Notes: generated by a model from the sequence alone, not told the origin. DNA of 64,000 bases from Blautia hominis (GCA_002270465.1 NQOF01000002.1:434001-498000), one strand, 5' to 3'. Shown: positions 16,700-26,139, counted from the stretch's first letter. Numbers and translations are program-made.

Positions 16700-18380
16700 G
16701 GAAAATCTTCCCGACACTGTGAAAACAGGAAAGAAAAAGAAAAAAGTGCCGCTGATCATCGGCGGCGTTGTGGTGGCGATCATTGTTGTCAGCTTTGCAG
16801 CGTCCAAACTGACACCCAAGGCACTGCCCCAGGTACCGGTAAGCGCTGTGACAAAAGAGGATCTGACGGCAAATGTGGATACCAGCGGAACGGTGGAAAG
16901 TCTTAAGACGAAGACCTATTTTTCTCCGGTCAATGCCACCATATCCCAGTATCCTCTGAAAGTAGGGGAAGTGGTGAAGCCGGGAGACTCCCTGGTTGCC
17001 TTTGATGTATCCACACTGGAGCAGGATAACCAGAAGGCACAGTTAAATGTGAGTGCCACGGTCAACGGCTCAAAGGACAGTGTGGCAAAAGCGGCGGAGA
17101 CACAGCAGAAAGCCAACGAAGCTGCCGGAAAAGTCCCCACACTCCAGGCCAATGTGGACAGCTATCAGGAATACGTGGCGTCTTTGAAGACCGCTATAGC
17201 GGACAGGACAAGAGAACTGACTGATTGGGCAAAACAGGAATCCACAGATGCCAGTGTTGCCCTGACCCAGGCCCAGGCGGATCTGACAAAGCTGCAGCAG
17301 GAGCTTGAAGGTCAGAAAGCAGAACAGCAGCAGTTAAATGCCCAGGCCGAGGAACTGAAGGCGGCCATTGCTGAGGCAAAGAAAAATAATCAGGATACCG
17401 CTGATCTGGAAAGACAATGGAAGGATTTAAATGCCCAGGCGGAAAATATGGATCCGGCCATTGACGACCTGACTTCACAGATGAATGATAAGAGCGATGA
17501 GGTGACTCAGCTCCAGATCAACCAGATTGAGAACCAGTCTGCCCAAGATCCCACAAGCGACGCACAGATCGTGGAGTGGCAGAATGAACTGGAGAGTGCT
17601 ACCACAGAACTTTCGGAGATGCAGTCAGAGCTTGCGGAGCAGAAAAGCCTGGCTAACAGTGCGGACGGTGCGAAGGTGACAGAGGCCGCCAAAGCCCAGA
17701 TGCAGGCCACCAACAACATTGCTGAGCTGGAAGCAGCATCCCTGGAAGAACTTTTGGAAAAAGGAAAACAGGGCCTGCAGGCAGAGTTTTCCGGTATCGT
17801 ATCCAAAGCCGACGCCTCACAGGGCTCCGCAGCCTCACAGGGTATGGAGCTGATCACCATTGCCAGCAACGAAGAGGTGGCAGTGAATGTAACCGTGTCA
17901 AAATATGATTATGACAAGCTGAAAGAAGGCCAGAAGGCATCTATCACCATAGCGGACCATACATACAAGGGAACTGTTTCACGTATCAGTAAAATGGCAA
18001 CTACCAACGAAAAAGGTGCACCGGTTATCTGGGCAGAGGTTAAGATCGACAACCCGGATGACAATATCTTCCTGGGTGTGGAGGCAAAGGTTTCCATTGA
18101 GACGGGCAGTGCAAAAGGTGTTGTAAGCGTTCCTGTCAACGCTGTAAATACAGGAAAAGACAGTACCTTCTGTTATGTAGTGAAGGATGGCGTGATCGCC
18201 AGACAGGATGTTGAGACAGGAATCTCATCCTCCGAGTACACAGAGATCAAAAGCGGCCTGAAGCTGGGGGATTCCGTGATCGCTGAGCTTCCGGACGGAT
18301 TTGCGGAGGGTATGAAAGTGGAAGAGGCGGCTGCGGGCAGCACATCCGGCGCGCAGACTGCAGATGCGGTAAAGGAGTAG
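16683..18380 (+). CDS. HlyD/MacA-like membrane adaptor of the ABC exporter
   Basis: 565 residues. A lysine-rich cytoplasmic start is followed by one membrane segment (VPLIIGGVVVAIIVVSFAA, about 20-40). Next come a split lipoyl-type domain (VGEVVKPGDSLVAFDVSTLE; later LQAEFSGIVSKADASQG), a long central coiled coil (about 110-370) and beta-barrel and membrane-proximal domains (SITIADHTYKGTVSRI, VVSVPVNAV). The coil is longer than in Gram-negative MacA. The ATG has GGAAGGAG upstream and overlaps the ATPase gene by 17 nt; an earlier in-frame start at 16656 is less likely. Confidence 0.9.
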   Translation: MLRKNKENLPDTVKTGKKKKKVPLIIGGVVVAIIVVSFAASKLTPKALPQVPVSAVTKEDLTANVDTSGTVESLKTKTYFSPVNATISQYPLKVGEVVKPGDSLVAFDVSTLEQDNQKAQLNVSATVNGSKDSVAKAAETQQKANEAAGKVPTLQANVDSYQEYVASLKTAIADRTRELTDWAKQESTDASVALTQAQADLTKLQQELEGQKAEQQQLNAQAEELKAAIAEAKKNNQDTADLERQWKDLNAQAENMDPAIDDLTSQMNDKSDEVTQLQINQIENQSAQDPTSDAQIVEWQNELESATTELSEMQSELAEQKSLANSADGAKVTEAAKAQMQATNNIAELEAASLEELLEKGKQGLQAEFSGIVSKADASQGSAASQGMELITIASNEEVAVNVTVSKYDYDKLKEGQKASITIADHTYKGTVSRISKMATTNEKGAPVIWAEVKIDNPDDNIFLGVEAKVSIETGSAKGVVSVPVNAVNTGKDSTFCYVVKDGVIARQDVETGISSSEYTEIKSGLKLGDSVIAELPDGFAEGMKVEEAAAGSTSGAQTADAVKE

Positions 18381-18383
18381 CCT

Positions 18384-19610
18384 ATGGCACAGTTAGCAGA
18401 ATACTTGAAAATGGCCCTGCAGAATATCAGGGCAAATAAAGGCCGCTCCCTTCTCACCATGCTGGGTATCATTATAGGTATTTCATCTGTCATTACCATT
18501 ATGTCTGTCGGTTCCGGGTTCCAGGGGGAGATGAACCGGCAGCTGAATTCCATTGCAGGAGGGCAGATTTGTATTTATTCCAATGAAGAGGGAATCAAAC
18601 GGGAAGAATACATGAATGCGGAGGATTTTGCGGCTATTGAGCAGGAAATCCCGGGAGTTACCGGAACTTCGCCCGTTTTTTCCGATACAGGGACTACCCA
18701 GTCCTCAAAAGGCCAGTTTGATCTGTCAGTCACCGGAGGAGGCACAGCGCAGCAGGAGATTTCCAAATGGAAAGTGCTGAGCGGCCGCTATTTTAACCAG
18801 AGTGATATTGATACGGGGAATAAAGTCTGTGTGATCAGCAAAAAAGATGCCATTTCCCTTTTCGGCACAGATGATGTTCTGGGAATGAGCCTGGAATTCA
18901 GTCTCTATCAAAACACTTCGGACTTTACCATTATTGGCATTGTGGAGCAGGAGAATATGGGCAATATGGTATCCATGGATTACGGGGATGTCAAAAGGAT
19001 ATCTGCAGATATTCCCTATACGGCTATGGAGAATTTCGGCTATGATACTTCGGAGACCAGCTATCTGTATATTACTACAGACGGCAGCGCAGACACTGGT
19101 GATGTGGCAAATAAAGCCATTGCGCTTTTAAATCAGCGCCACTACAGCCAGGGAAAGACATATTTTGATATGGAGGACTTCAATGACCAGATGCAGCAGA
19201 TCAACTCCATGCTGAATATGATCACGGGATTCATTGCCCTGGTAGCCGGAATATCCCTGCTGGTAGGCGGTATCGGTGTCATGAACATCATGCTGGTGTC
19301 CGTCACAGAGAGAACAAGAGAGATTGGTATCAGAAAATCCCTGGGAGCCAGAACCTCCTCTGTCATGGTGCAGTTTCTTGCTGAATCGGCCATTATCGCC
19401 TGTATCGGCGGTGTGATCGGAATCATTATCGGTGTGCTGCTGGCGTATGCTGTCTGCTCCATACCTACCCTGGGATTTGCACCTGGGATCAAGGTTTCCA
19501 CAATTCTTATTGCGACCTTGTTTTCTTCGGGAATCGGCATTCTGTTCGGTGTATATCCGGCCAGAAAAGCTGCCAGGCTCAGCCCTATTGAGGCGCTCAG
19601 GAGAAATTAA
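18384..19610 (+). CDS. MacB-like ABC transporter permease
   Basis: 408 residues. The architecture is MacB/FtsX: an N-terminal membrane helix (SLLTMLGIIIGISSVITIMS, about 22-41), a large extracytoplasmic domain (about 45-285), then three membrane helices. The last region contains the conserved LLVGGIGVMNIMLVSVTERT and REIGIRKSLGARTSS coupling segment and ends ARLSPIEALRRN. It partners with the preceding ATPase and adaptor, 3 nt downstream of the latter. Confidence 0.93.
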   Translation: MAQLAEYLKMALQNIRANKGRSLLTMLGIIIGISSVITIMSVGSGFQGEMNRQLNSIAGGQICIYSNEEGIKREEYMNAEDFAAIEQEIPGVTGTSPVFSDTGTTQSSKGQFDLSVTGGGTAQQEISKWKVLSGRYFNQSDIDTGNKVCVISKKDAISLFGTDDVLGMSLEFSLYQNTSDFTIIGIVEQENMGNMVSMDYGDVKRISADIPYTAMENFGYDTSETSYLYITTDGSADTGDVANKAIALLNQRHYSQGKTYFDMEDFNDQMQQINSMLNMITGFIALVAGISLLVGGIGVMNIMLVSVTERTREIGIRKSLGARTSSVMVQFLAESAIIACIGGVIGIIIGVLLAYAVCSIPTLGFAPGIKVSTILIATLFSSGIGILFGVYPARKAARLSPIEALRRN

Positions 19611-19634
19611 GAAAAGAACAAATAGATTGGGAAT

Positions 19635-19688
19635 AAAAAGTACCGCACAGAGCAAAAAATACTCCTGCGGTACTTTTTATTGTTTGGG
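19635..19688 (+). terminator. Terminator of the ABC exporter operon
   Basis: AAAAAGTACCGCA (19635-19647) pairs perfectly with TGCGGTACTTTTT (19676-19688). The A-run and T-run make it bidirectional in form; the convergent aldo/keto reductase gene ends at 19723. Confidence 0.8.
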
Positions 19689-19722
19689 AAGAATGCCCAA
19701 TATGTATGACTGAACCAAAGAG

Positions 19723-20559
19723 TCAGTCCTTATAGTACGGAATCATATCCTCTGGGATACTGGCAGTACGCTGGTGTGCGTCCATAGCGGTAATGGCCTC
19801 CATCTCTTCCTGTGTCAGGGAAAAATCGAAGATTGCTGCATTTTCCAGGATACGTTCCTTGTGCACGGATTTGGGAATCACAGAGATTCCCTGCTGGATG
19901 GCCCAGCGAAGGCCGATTTGGGCGGTGGTCTTCTGGTATTTTCTTCCGATTTCCAGAAGCAGCTGGCTGTGCAGATAAGCGCCCCGTGCAAGGGGAGCAT
20001 AAGCCTGTACCGCAATTTTGTTGTCTCTGCAGTAGGACAGAAGTTCCGGCTGGTTGAACAGGGGATGGAATTCCACCTGATTGACAGCGGGTATCACATC
20101 AGATACTTTTTTCAGCATTTCCAGGTCGTGAACGTGAAAATTTGATACGCCGATGGATTTTACCCGCCCCTGGGCCTGTAGTTTTTCCAGAGCTTTCCAA
20201 GTGTCTGTGTAACATCCGGGTACAGGCCAGTGGATCAGATATAAATCCACATAATCCAGTCCCAGGCGCTCTAGGCTTCTGTTGAAGGTATCCTCCACAT
20301 CACCGATCCTCTGTGCCGTGTTCCATATTTTCGTTGTTACGAATAATTCCTCTCTTGGTATGGTAAGTGCCTTGATCCCGCGTCCTACACCGTCTTCGTT
20401 TTTATAAACGGAAGCAGTGTCAATGAGACGATAACCGGCATCTGCAGCATCTGCGATCGCCTGTTCCACTTCGTTCTCGCCGACGGCTTTGTAGACGCCT
20501 AAACCCAGCAGCGGCATCTGGCGGCCATCGTTCAGAATGACTTTTTCATTGAAAGACAT
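19723..20559 (-). CDS. Aldo/keto reductase
   Basis: 278 residues, single TIM-barrel AKR. The catalytic tetrad is placed as expected: Asp and Tyr in DTASVYKNEDG, Lys in ELFVTTKIW and His in YLIHWPVPG. The NADPH-binding end VIPKSVHKERILEN follows. It reduces aldehydes or ketones; the physiological substrate cannot be told. An upstream in-frame ATG (20592) exists, but ATG at 20559 is preceded by GGAGGGG. It is divergent from sbcD. Confidence 0.92.
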   Translation of the reverse strand: MSFNEKVILNDGRQMPLLGLGVYKAVGENEVEQAIADAADAGYRLIDTASVYKNEDGVGRGIKALTIPREELFVTTKIWNTAQRIGDVEDTFNRSLERLGLDYVDLYLIHWPVPGCYTDTWKALEKLQAQGRVKSIGVSNFHVHDLEMLKKVSDVIPAVNQVEFHPLFNQPELLSYCRDNKIAVQAYAPLARGAYLHSQLLLEIGRKYQKTTAQIGLRWAIQQGISVIPKSVHKERILENAAIFDFSLTQEEMEAITAMDAHQRTASIPEDMIPYYKD

Positions 20560-20726
20560 AACAGCCCCTCCTTTAAATATAACCTTAAACACTTAGACAG
20601 TTTACCATAGAAATGTGAAATATTTACTCCGAATTTATTAACTTTTTAATAAATCCATGCTACTATTATAAGAAGTGCAAGCTAAAATCCAACGAAATGA
20701 CAAAATATGGCAATGGAGGATAAAGA

Positions 20727-21872
20727 ATGAAATTTTTTCATATGGCGGACCTGCATCTGGGGAGAAAGCTTTTAGGAGAGCCGCTGTGGAAAGAACAGCA
20801 AGATATACTCAGCCAGGTGTTAAGGATGGCGGATGAGGAGAAACCCGGGGCCGTTCTTCTCTGCGGTGATATTTATGATAAGTCCATTCCTTCCCAGGAG
20901 GCGGTGGGACTGCTGGACTGGTTCCTGGAAGAAATGTCCGTCCGTGGAATACAGGTGTTTGTGATCAGCGGCAACCATGACGGAGCCCAGAGGCTTCAGT
21001 TTGCCAGCGGGATTTTGAAAAAAGAAGGGATCCATATTGCGGGTACCTTTAGAGGCCGTGCAGAGCACATCATGCTGACAGACGAATTCGGTCCGCTGCA
21101 TGTGTGGATGCTGCCCTTTTTGCGGCCTGGCATGCTGCGCCCCTTTGCGGAGGAAATTCCGGAAACTTATGAGGAGGCCGTGAAAACCGCACTGCCGGGT
21201 GCTAAGCTTCACAAAGAAGAGCGGAATGTGCTGCTGGCGCATCAGTTTGTGACAGCCGGCGGGGAGCGGCCAGAGACGTCGGATTCGGAACAGCTTTCTC
21301 TGGGGGGCATAGACCGGGTGGATGCTTCGGTCTTTGAAGCGTTTGACTATGTGGCGCTTGGACATATCCACCGACCCCAGAAGATCGGAAATGTAAAGAT
21401 ACGGTATGCAGGTTCTCCCCTTAAATATTCTTTTTCCGAATGGAAACAGACAAAATCCGTGACTGTGGCAGAGCTTGGAGAGAAAGGAACGCTGTCTGTG
21501 AGAAAACTTCCCCTTGAGCCTAAAACAGAGATGGCGGTCTTAAAAGACACCATGGAAGCTTTGGTTTCAGATAAATATGAAAGATACAGAGAGGGATATT
21601 ACCTGTCTGTTGTGGTGACCGATGAGGAGATCCTGGAGCATCCCATGGAGCGGCTTAGAAAAATATTTCCGGGTATGCTGGAATTTGCCGTCGAAAACCG
21701 CCGGAGCAGGTCAGGGGGCATTTCGGGCAGCGCGGAGCTGCAGTGTCTGAAAAAAACGCCTCTGGATCTGTTCGGGGAGTTTTATGAGAAACAAAATGGG
21801 ATTCCCATGTCAGACGCGGAACAGGAACTGCTTCAAGATATTATAGAAAGTATGGAAGAGGTGGGATCATGA
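20727..21872 (+). CDS. sbcD: Exonuclease subunit SbcD
   Basis: 381 residues. It is the Mre11-type nuclease of the SbcCD complex, which cleaves DNA hairpins and protein-blocked ends. Phosphoesterase motifs are in order: ADLHLG (residues 7-12), CGDIYDKSIPS, SGNHDGAQRL, LLAHQF and ALGHIHRPQ. A C-terminal capping domain follows. GGAGGAT lies 7-8 nt before the ATG. Its last 4 nt overlap sbcC. Confidence 0.96.
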   Translation: MKFFHMADLHLGRKLLGEPLWKEQQDILSQVLRMADEEKPGAVLLCGDIYDKSIPSQEAVGLLDWFLEEMSVRGIQVFVISGNHDGAQRLQFASGILKKEGIHIAGTFRGRAEHIMLTDEFGPLHVWMLPFLRPGMLRPFAEEIPETYEEAVKTALPGAKLHKEERNVLLAHQFVTAGGERPETSDSEQLSLGGIDRVDASVFEAFDYVALGHIHRPQKIGNVKIRYAGSPLKYSFSEWKQTKSVTVAELGEKGTLSVRKLPLEPKTEMAVLKDTMEALVSDKYERYREGYYLSVVVTDEEILEHPMERLRKIFPGMLEFAVENRRSRSGGISGSAELQCLKKTPLDLFGEFYEKQNGIPMSDAEQELLQDIIESMEEVGS

Positions 21873-24475
21873 GACCGGTAGAACTGGAGATGGAGGCTTT
21901 TGGGCCTTATGCAGACAATACACTCATCTCATTTGAAAAGTGTGAAAAGGCGGGTTTGTTTTTAGTCTGCGGAGATACAGGGGCAGGCAAGACCACCATT
22001 TTTGACGGCATTGCTTTTGCCCTGTATGATGCCGCCAGCACGGAAGTCAGGAAGCCGGAAAACCTTCACAGTGACTATGTGGAGGAAAAAGCCATGAGCA
22101 AGGTGCGTCTGCTTTTTACTCACAAAGGAGAAGCGTATCAGGTTACTAGGACGTTTAACTTAAACAGGAAACATGAAGCACTTTTGGAGTGTCCGGATAA
22201 AAGTGTGTTGACGGGAAGGAAGGCAGTGAACCGGAAGCTGCAGGATATACTGGGACTTGACTACCGTCAGTTTAAACAGGTTTCCATGATCGCCCAGGGG
22301 GAATTTATGAATCTTCTTCTGGCAAAAAGCGACATGCGCAGTGAGATCTTCAGGAAAGTTTTCGACACGGAATTCTATAAGCTGATTTCCGACCGGCTGA
22401 AAAACATGAGTATCAAGGAGCGGGAGGAGGAGAAGTTAAGGGAGGAGCGCCGCAGGCAGGTTCTGGAATCCTGGGATGCGCTGCATCCTGACTGTCCTCT
22501 GGCGGACAGGGACACAGAGGAGATTTTCAAGATCCTGGACAGCCGCATCCGCCAGTCACGGGAAAAGGAGAAAAGCGGCAGAAAAGAAGAACAGCGTCTG
22601 GAGAAGGAAAAGGACAGGGCGCTCAAAAATCTGGAACGTATCCAAAAGGACAACGGGGAGCTCAAGACACTGCATGCCCTCAGGCAGGAACTGGAGGGCA
22701 CAAAACTGCGCGCCGGTGAGATCAGAGAGCTGGAGAAGCGGATTTCGGAGGGGAAGAAGGCAAATATTTATATAAAGCCCCTGGCAGATGACTGTACAGA
22801 GAAAAAGAAGATTCTTGCTGATGAAGAAGCCCATGCAGGAGAGATAAAAAAAGAGATCAGAGAGCTGGAACAGGAGAAAAAAGCCCTGCTTGTCCAAATG
22901 GCGGCAGCCAAAAGGGAAGAAAAGCTTGGGGCAGAGATACAGGAATTGACAGAACGTCTTCTGGTTTACGAAAAGTGGCAGCAGGAGGCAGAGGTGCTCC
23001 TGGAACTGGAAAGGCAGAAGGAAAAGCTGCTCGAGTCGGCGGAAGACCAGATCACGGTACAGAAGGAACAGGGGATCGCCTATGAGAGTTACAGGGAAGA
23101 ATTCTTCAGAAGCCAGGCCGGCCTGCTGGCCAGGAAACTGGAGGAAGGAAAGCCGTGCCCGGTCTGCGGCTCCACAGTGCATCCGGTAAGAGCTGCCTGC
23201 GGGAAAAGAGAGCTGAGTGAAGCCGTACTGAAGGAAATGGAGGTTCAAAAGGAAAAAACTTCCGCAAAACTGCAGAAAACCCTTACTGCCCTGGCAGAGA
23301 ACGAAAAGGAATGGCAGACCAGGATGGAACACCTGCGCAGGGAGACGGCTCTTTCCGGCAAAAAGAGCGGAGCTGCTATGAGTAAAAAAGCAGCTTCCCT
23401 GATCAAAGAGGCCGGCGGGCGTCTGGAGAAGAAAAAGGCGAAGAGCACTCCGGGAATCCTCTGTGCGGAGACGATCAGAAAAAACCTGGAGGAGAATGCG
23501 CAGCGCCGGGCAGCAGCCGGGAGAGAGATCCAGATTTGTGAAAAACGTGTGACAGAGATCGCAAAGGAACAAAAAGAGGCGGAAGGGAAGCTGCTTTTGG
23601 AAGTGAAACAGCAGAAATTCAAAAGCAGGGCAAAAGCTATGGAGGCATGTCTGGACAGTGAAGAGATGGCCCGTATGGAAAAAGAGACGCAGGTTTATGA
23701 AAACCATGTGAGAGAACTCCAGATCAGGATCAGAAGCCTGGCTCCTACTCTGCGCGGCAGGAGGCTGTGCCCGGAGGAGGACGTGCGGGAGCAGATCCAG
23801 AGAGCAGAGCAGCAGCTGAAAACTGTGCGGATGCAGCTTCGGGAAGAGTTCAGTGCTCTTGACAGGACAAAAGAAGTGCGCAGGCAGCTGGAGGTATTGT
23901 TTGAGGAGAGCAGCAGGACGAAAAAACGCCGGCTGTCGCTTCAGAGCCTTTCGGATACGGCGTGCGGCACGCTGAAAGGAAAGCCTAAGATCTCCCTGGA
24001 GCGTTATGTACAGTCTGCCTATTTCCGCATGATCGCCCTTGAGGCCAACAGGCGGCTGGAGCGTATGTCCTCCGGCAGGTATGAACTGCTTGTGCGGGAG
24101 GAAAAAGAGAACCTGCAGTCCAGGTCCGGCCTGGATCTGGATGTCTATGATTACCACACCGGAAAGGTCAGGAGCATCCGCTCCCTTTCCGGCGGGGAGA
24201 GCTTTCAGGCGGCCTTAAGCCTGGCCCTCGGAGTATCCGGAGTCATCGGTCAGTTTGCCGGTGGGATCCGGGTGGAGACCGTATTTATCGACGAGGGGTT
24301 CGGCAGTCTGGATGAGCAGTCCCTGGAAACTGCCGTGGAGACTTTGTCGGCCCTATCCAGGGAGGACTGCCTGGTGGGGATCATTTCCCATGTTCCCGAG
24401 CTTAAGGAACGTATAGAATGCAGGATCGAAGTGGAAAAAAACAGGGGTGGGAGTTCCGTGTTTTTCACCTCTTGA
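21869..24475 (+). CDS. sbcC: Exonuclease subunit SbcC (Rad50-like ATPase)
   Basis: 868 residues, somewhat shorter than E. coli SbcC. It has Walker A GDTGAGKTT (about 35-43) and two long coiled-coil arms separated by a zinc hook CPVC (Cys430, Cys433). The C-terminal lobe has signature LSGGESFQAALSLALG and Walker B FIDEGFGSLD. It is the ATP-driven partner of SbcD. The opposite strand of the coil region has long open frames because of codon bias; these are not genes. Confidence 0.95.
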   Translation: MRPVELEMEAFGPYADNTLISFEKCEKAGLFLVCGDTGAGKTTIFDGIAFALYDAASTEVRKPENLHSDYVEEKAMSKVRLLFTHKGEAYQVTRTFNLNRKHEALLECPDKSVLTGRKAVNRKLQDILGLDYRQFKQVSMIAQGEFMNLLLAKSDMRSEIFRKVFDTEFYKLISDRLKNMSIKEREEEKLREERRRQVLESWDALHPDCPLADRDTEEIFKILDSRIRQSREKEKSGRKEEQRLEKEKDRALKNLERIQKDNGELKTLHALRQELEGTKLRAGEIRELEKRISEGKKANIYIKPLADDCTEKKKILADEEAHAGEIKKEIRELEQEKKALLVQMAAAKREEKLGAEIQELTERLLVYEKWQQEAEVLLELERQKEKLLESAEDQITVQKEQGIAYESYREEFFRSQAGLLARKLEEGKPCPVCGSTVHPVRAACGKRELSEAVLKEMEVQKEKTSAKLQKTLTALAENEKEWQTRMEHLRRETALSGKKSGAAMSKKAASLIKEAGGRLEKKKAKSTPGILCAETIRKNLEENAQRRAAAGREIQICEKRVTEIAKEQKEAEGKLLLEVKQQKFKSRAKAMEACLDSEEMARMEKETQVYENHVRELQIRIRSLAPTLRGRRLCPEEDVREQIQRAEQQLKTVRMQLREEFSALDRTKEVRRQLEVLFEESSRTKKRRLSLQSLSDTACGTLKGKPKISLERYVQSAYFRMIALEANRRLERMSSGRYELLVREEKENLQSRSGLDLDVYDYHTGKVRSIRSLSGGESFQAALSLALGVSGVIGQFAGGIRVETVFIDEGFGSLDEQSLETAVETLSALSREDCLVGIISHVPELKERIECRIEVEKNRGGSSVFFTS

Positions 24476-24500
24476 ACCTCTAAAAAAACATAAGAATAAC

Positions 24501-24529
24501 TTGATAAAAAAGCGGAAAGCATGTATAAT
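24501..24529 (+). promoter_or_regulatory. Promoter at the head of the acetogenesis island
   Basis: TTGATA, a 17-bp spacer and a perfect TATAAT, about 72 nt before the His-rich protein start. It is the best promoter I see for the run of co-directional genes beginning at 24601 and may feed cooT, metF and part of the acs genes. No operator palindrome was recognised next to it. Confidence 0.65.
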
Positions 24530-24600
24530 GAATTTATTGATAAATTATTGTCATTTACTGCGCCCAAACGGGATAAAAGCAGTAGGGAAAGGATGGAAAA

Positions 24601-24942
24601 ATGCATTTAATCAACGACGAAAATGGCAACATGGTTCCTCACGGACATGACCATGAGCATGACCATGGTCACAGCCATGAGCACAGCCACGGCTGCAGCA
24701 GTTGTTCAGAGGGCGAATGTGGCGGAAATTGTACAGAGGAAGTGGTAGCACTTTTGAACTATATGCTTTCCCACAATGAGCATCATGCACAGGAGCTTGA
24801 CCAGATGGCAGAGAATCTGTCAAAGCTTGGAATGGAAGATGCAGCCAAGACCATTAAAGAAGGCGTTGCTGATTTCCAGAAAGGAAATATGCGCCTGGGC
24901 CTGGCCCTGACACTGGTAAAAGAACATTTGAAGGAGGCGTAA
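24601..24942 (+). CDS. Small histidine-rich protein, candidate nickel-handling protein
   Basis: 113 residues. Residues 13-31 contain nine histidines alternating with D, E, G and S (HGHDHEHDHGHSHEHSHG), followed at once by a four-cysteine stretch, CSSCSEGECGGNC. The rest (about 48-113) is predicted helical: EVVALLNYMLSHNEHHAQEL and later LGLALTLVKEHLKEA. I do not recognise a named domain. Such His/Cys tails bind Ni, Co or Zn, as in HypB, CooJ and SlyD. It lies 3 nt before cooT and upstream of CO dehydrogenase, which supports a role in nickel storage or delivery; that is inference. GGAAAGG precedes the ATG. Confidence 0.75.
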   Translation: MHLINDENGNMVPHGHDHEHDHGHSHEHSHGCSSCSEGECGGNCTEEVVALLNYMLSHNEHHAQELDQMAENLSKLGMEDAAKTIKEGVADFQKGNMRLGLALTLVKEHLKEA

Positions 24943-24945
24943 GCT

Positions 24946-25128
24946 ATGTGTCTTGCAACGGTACAGAGAAGCGATGACAACACGGTCATCTGCAAAAATG
25001 TAAGCAGGATCGACGTGGATGGCGAAAAGCTTATCCTACGGGACATTATGGGTGAGGAGAGGACTATTGTCGGTAAAATATTGATGGTAGACCTTGGGAA
25101 CAGCCTTGTTAAGCTGGACTGCCAGTAA
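24946..25128 (+). CDS. cooT: CooT-family nickel-binding protein
   Basis: 60 residues. The start MCLATV with Cys2 and the following small all-beta sequence (VSRIDVDGEKLILRDIMGEE, then a terminal VKLDC) match the CooT family. Its Rhodospirillum member binds one Ni(II) per dimer through Cys2 and aids CO dehydrogenase maturation. GGAGG lies about 10 nt before the ATG, and the gene starts 3 nt after the His-rich gene. Location just upstream of cooC and cooS supports the call. Confidence 0.85.
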   Translation: MCLATVQRSDDNTVICKNVSRIDVDGEKLILRDIMGEERTIVGKILMVDLGNSLVKLDCQ

Positions 25129-25171
25129 GGCAGCGGAAAAGTTGGAGGACTTTCTGCTGTATCAACAACGG

Positions 25172-25193
25172 TTTTAGGGCTTCGGCCTTAAAA
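25172..25193 (+). other. UUCG-capped hairpin between cooT and metF
   Basis: TTTTAGGGC and GCCTTAAAA (one G-U pair) close a TTCG tetraloop. No U-tract follows, so it is more likely an mRNA processing or stability element than a terminator. Confidence 0.5.
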
Positions 25194-25221
25194 ATAAATA
25201 AACAAAGCGGAGGTAGTAACT

Positions 25222-26139
25222 ATGAAATTATCTGAGGCAATGAGGAACAAAATGCTCGTTTCTTTTGAGCTGTTCCCGCCGAAGACAGACAAAGGAATGG
25301 AAAATCTTCCGGGAACCATTGAGCATCTTTGCAAGTACCGGCCGGAGTACATTTCCTGTACATACGGTGCGGGCGGAACCAATGTGGGCAAGAACATGGA
25401 TGTGTGCAAAATGATCCAGAATGCCGGTACCATACCGGTCACACATTTTACATGTATCGGCAATACCGCAGAGGGGATCAAAGAACAGCTTCAGAATTAC
25501 CTGGACAACGGCATAGATCATATGCTGGCGCTCCGCGGTGACCTTCCATTTGGATGGACAGGGACCGGTGGGGATTTCGCTTATGCAACAGATCTGGTGG
25601 CTTATGTCCGCAAAGAATTCGGCGATAAGATCGAGATCGCTGTGGCGGGTTCTCCGGAAGGACATATTGCTTGCCGCAGTCTGGAATCTGACATCGCTGT
25701 CCTGAAACAGAAACAGGATAACGGTGCTGACTACATCATGACTCAGCTTTGCTGGGATATGGAGCAGTTCAAACGCTGGCTGGACGCTATCCGCACCGCA
25801 GGCATCACAATGCCGGTTGATGTGGGCATCATGCCGATCCTGGATCAGGCTGCTACGATCAATATGGCACTGTCACGTAATGGTTGTGTCATGCCGCGTA
25901 AACTTTGCGAGATTATCTCCAAAAACTGGATTTTCCCGAACCCGTTCGACAAAGATCCGTTCGATGCAGCTGCCGATGAAAAGAAAGCAGCATTCAAAGA
26001 GGCTGGTATCGAGTATACCATCAGTCAGATTGATGAATACCGTGCACTTGGCGTTAATGGTATCCATCTGTATGCTCTGAACAAATGGAAAGACGTATCT
26101 GAAATTATTGACAGATGCGGTCTTCGTACACTTGTTTAA
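25222..26139 (+). CDS. metF: Methylenetetrahydrofolate reductase
   Basis: 305 residues, a FAD-containing TIM barrel. Typical segments are VSFELFPPKTDKGMENL, YISCTYGAGGT, HFTCIGNT, MLALRGDLP and YIMTQLCWD. It reduces methylene-THF to methyl-THF, the last methyl-branch step before AcsE. Many acetogens pair metF with metV, which encodes a zinc/iron-sulfur protein; no metV is next to it here. A single-subunit NADH-dependent enzyme of about this size was purified from Peptostreptococcus (now Blautia) productus, which fits. GGAGG precedes the ATG. Confidence 0.93.
   Translation: MKLSEAMRNKMLVSFELFPPKTDKGMENLPGTIEHLCKYRPEYISCTYGAGGTNVGKNMDVCKMIQNAGTIPVTHFTCIGNTAEGIKEQLQNYLDNGIDHMLALRGDLPFGWTGTGGDFAYATDLVAYVRKEFGDKIEIAVAGSPEGHIACRSLESDIAVLKQKQDNGADYIMTQLCWDMEQFKRWLDAIRTAGITMPVDVGIMPILDQAATINMALSRNGCVMPRKLCEIISKNWIFPNPFDKDPFDAAADEKKAAFKEAGIEYTISQIDEYRALGVNGIHLYALNKWKDVSEIIDRCGLRTLV

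Noticed and set aside
20593-20726. SigmaA promoter between the aldo/keto reductase and sbcD
   Set aside because: TATTAT-like boxes occur in the AT-rich spacer but no -35 box at an acceptable distance was found on either strand.
22556-24157. 533-codon open frame on the minus strand across sbcC
   Set aside because: It is antisense to the SbcC coiled coil; its translation is Phe/Leu/Cys-rich without domain pattern, as expected from the codon bias of the real gene.
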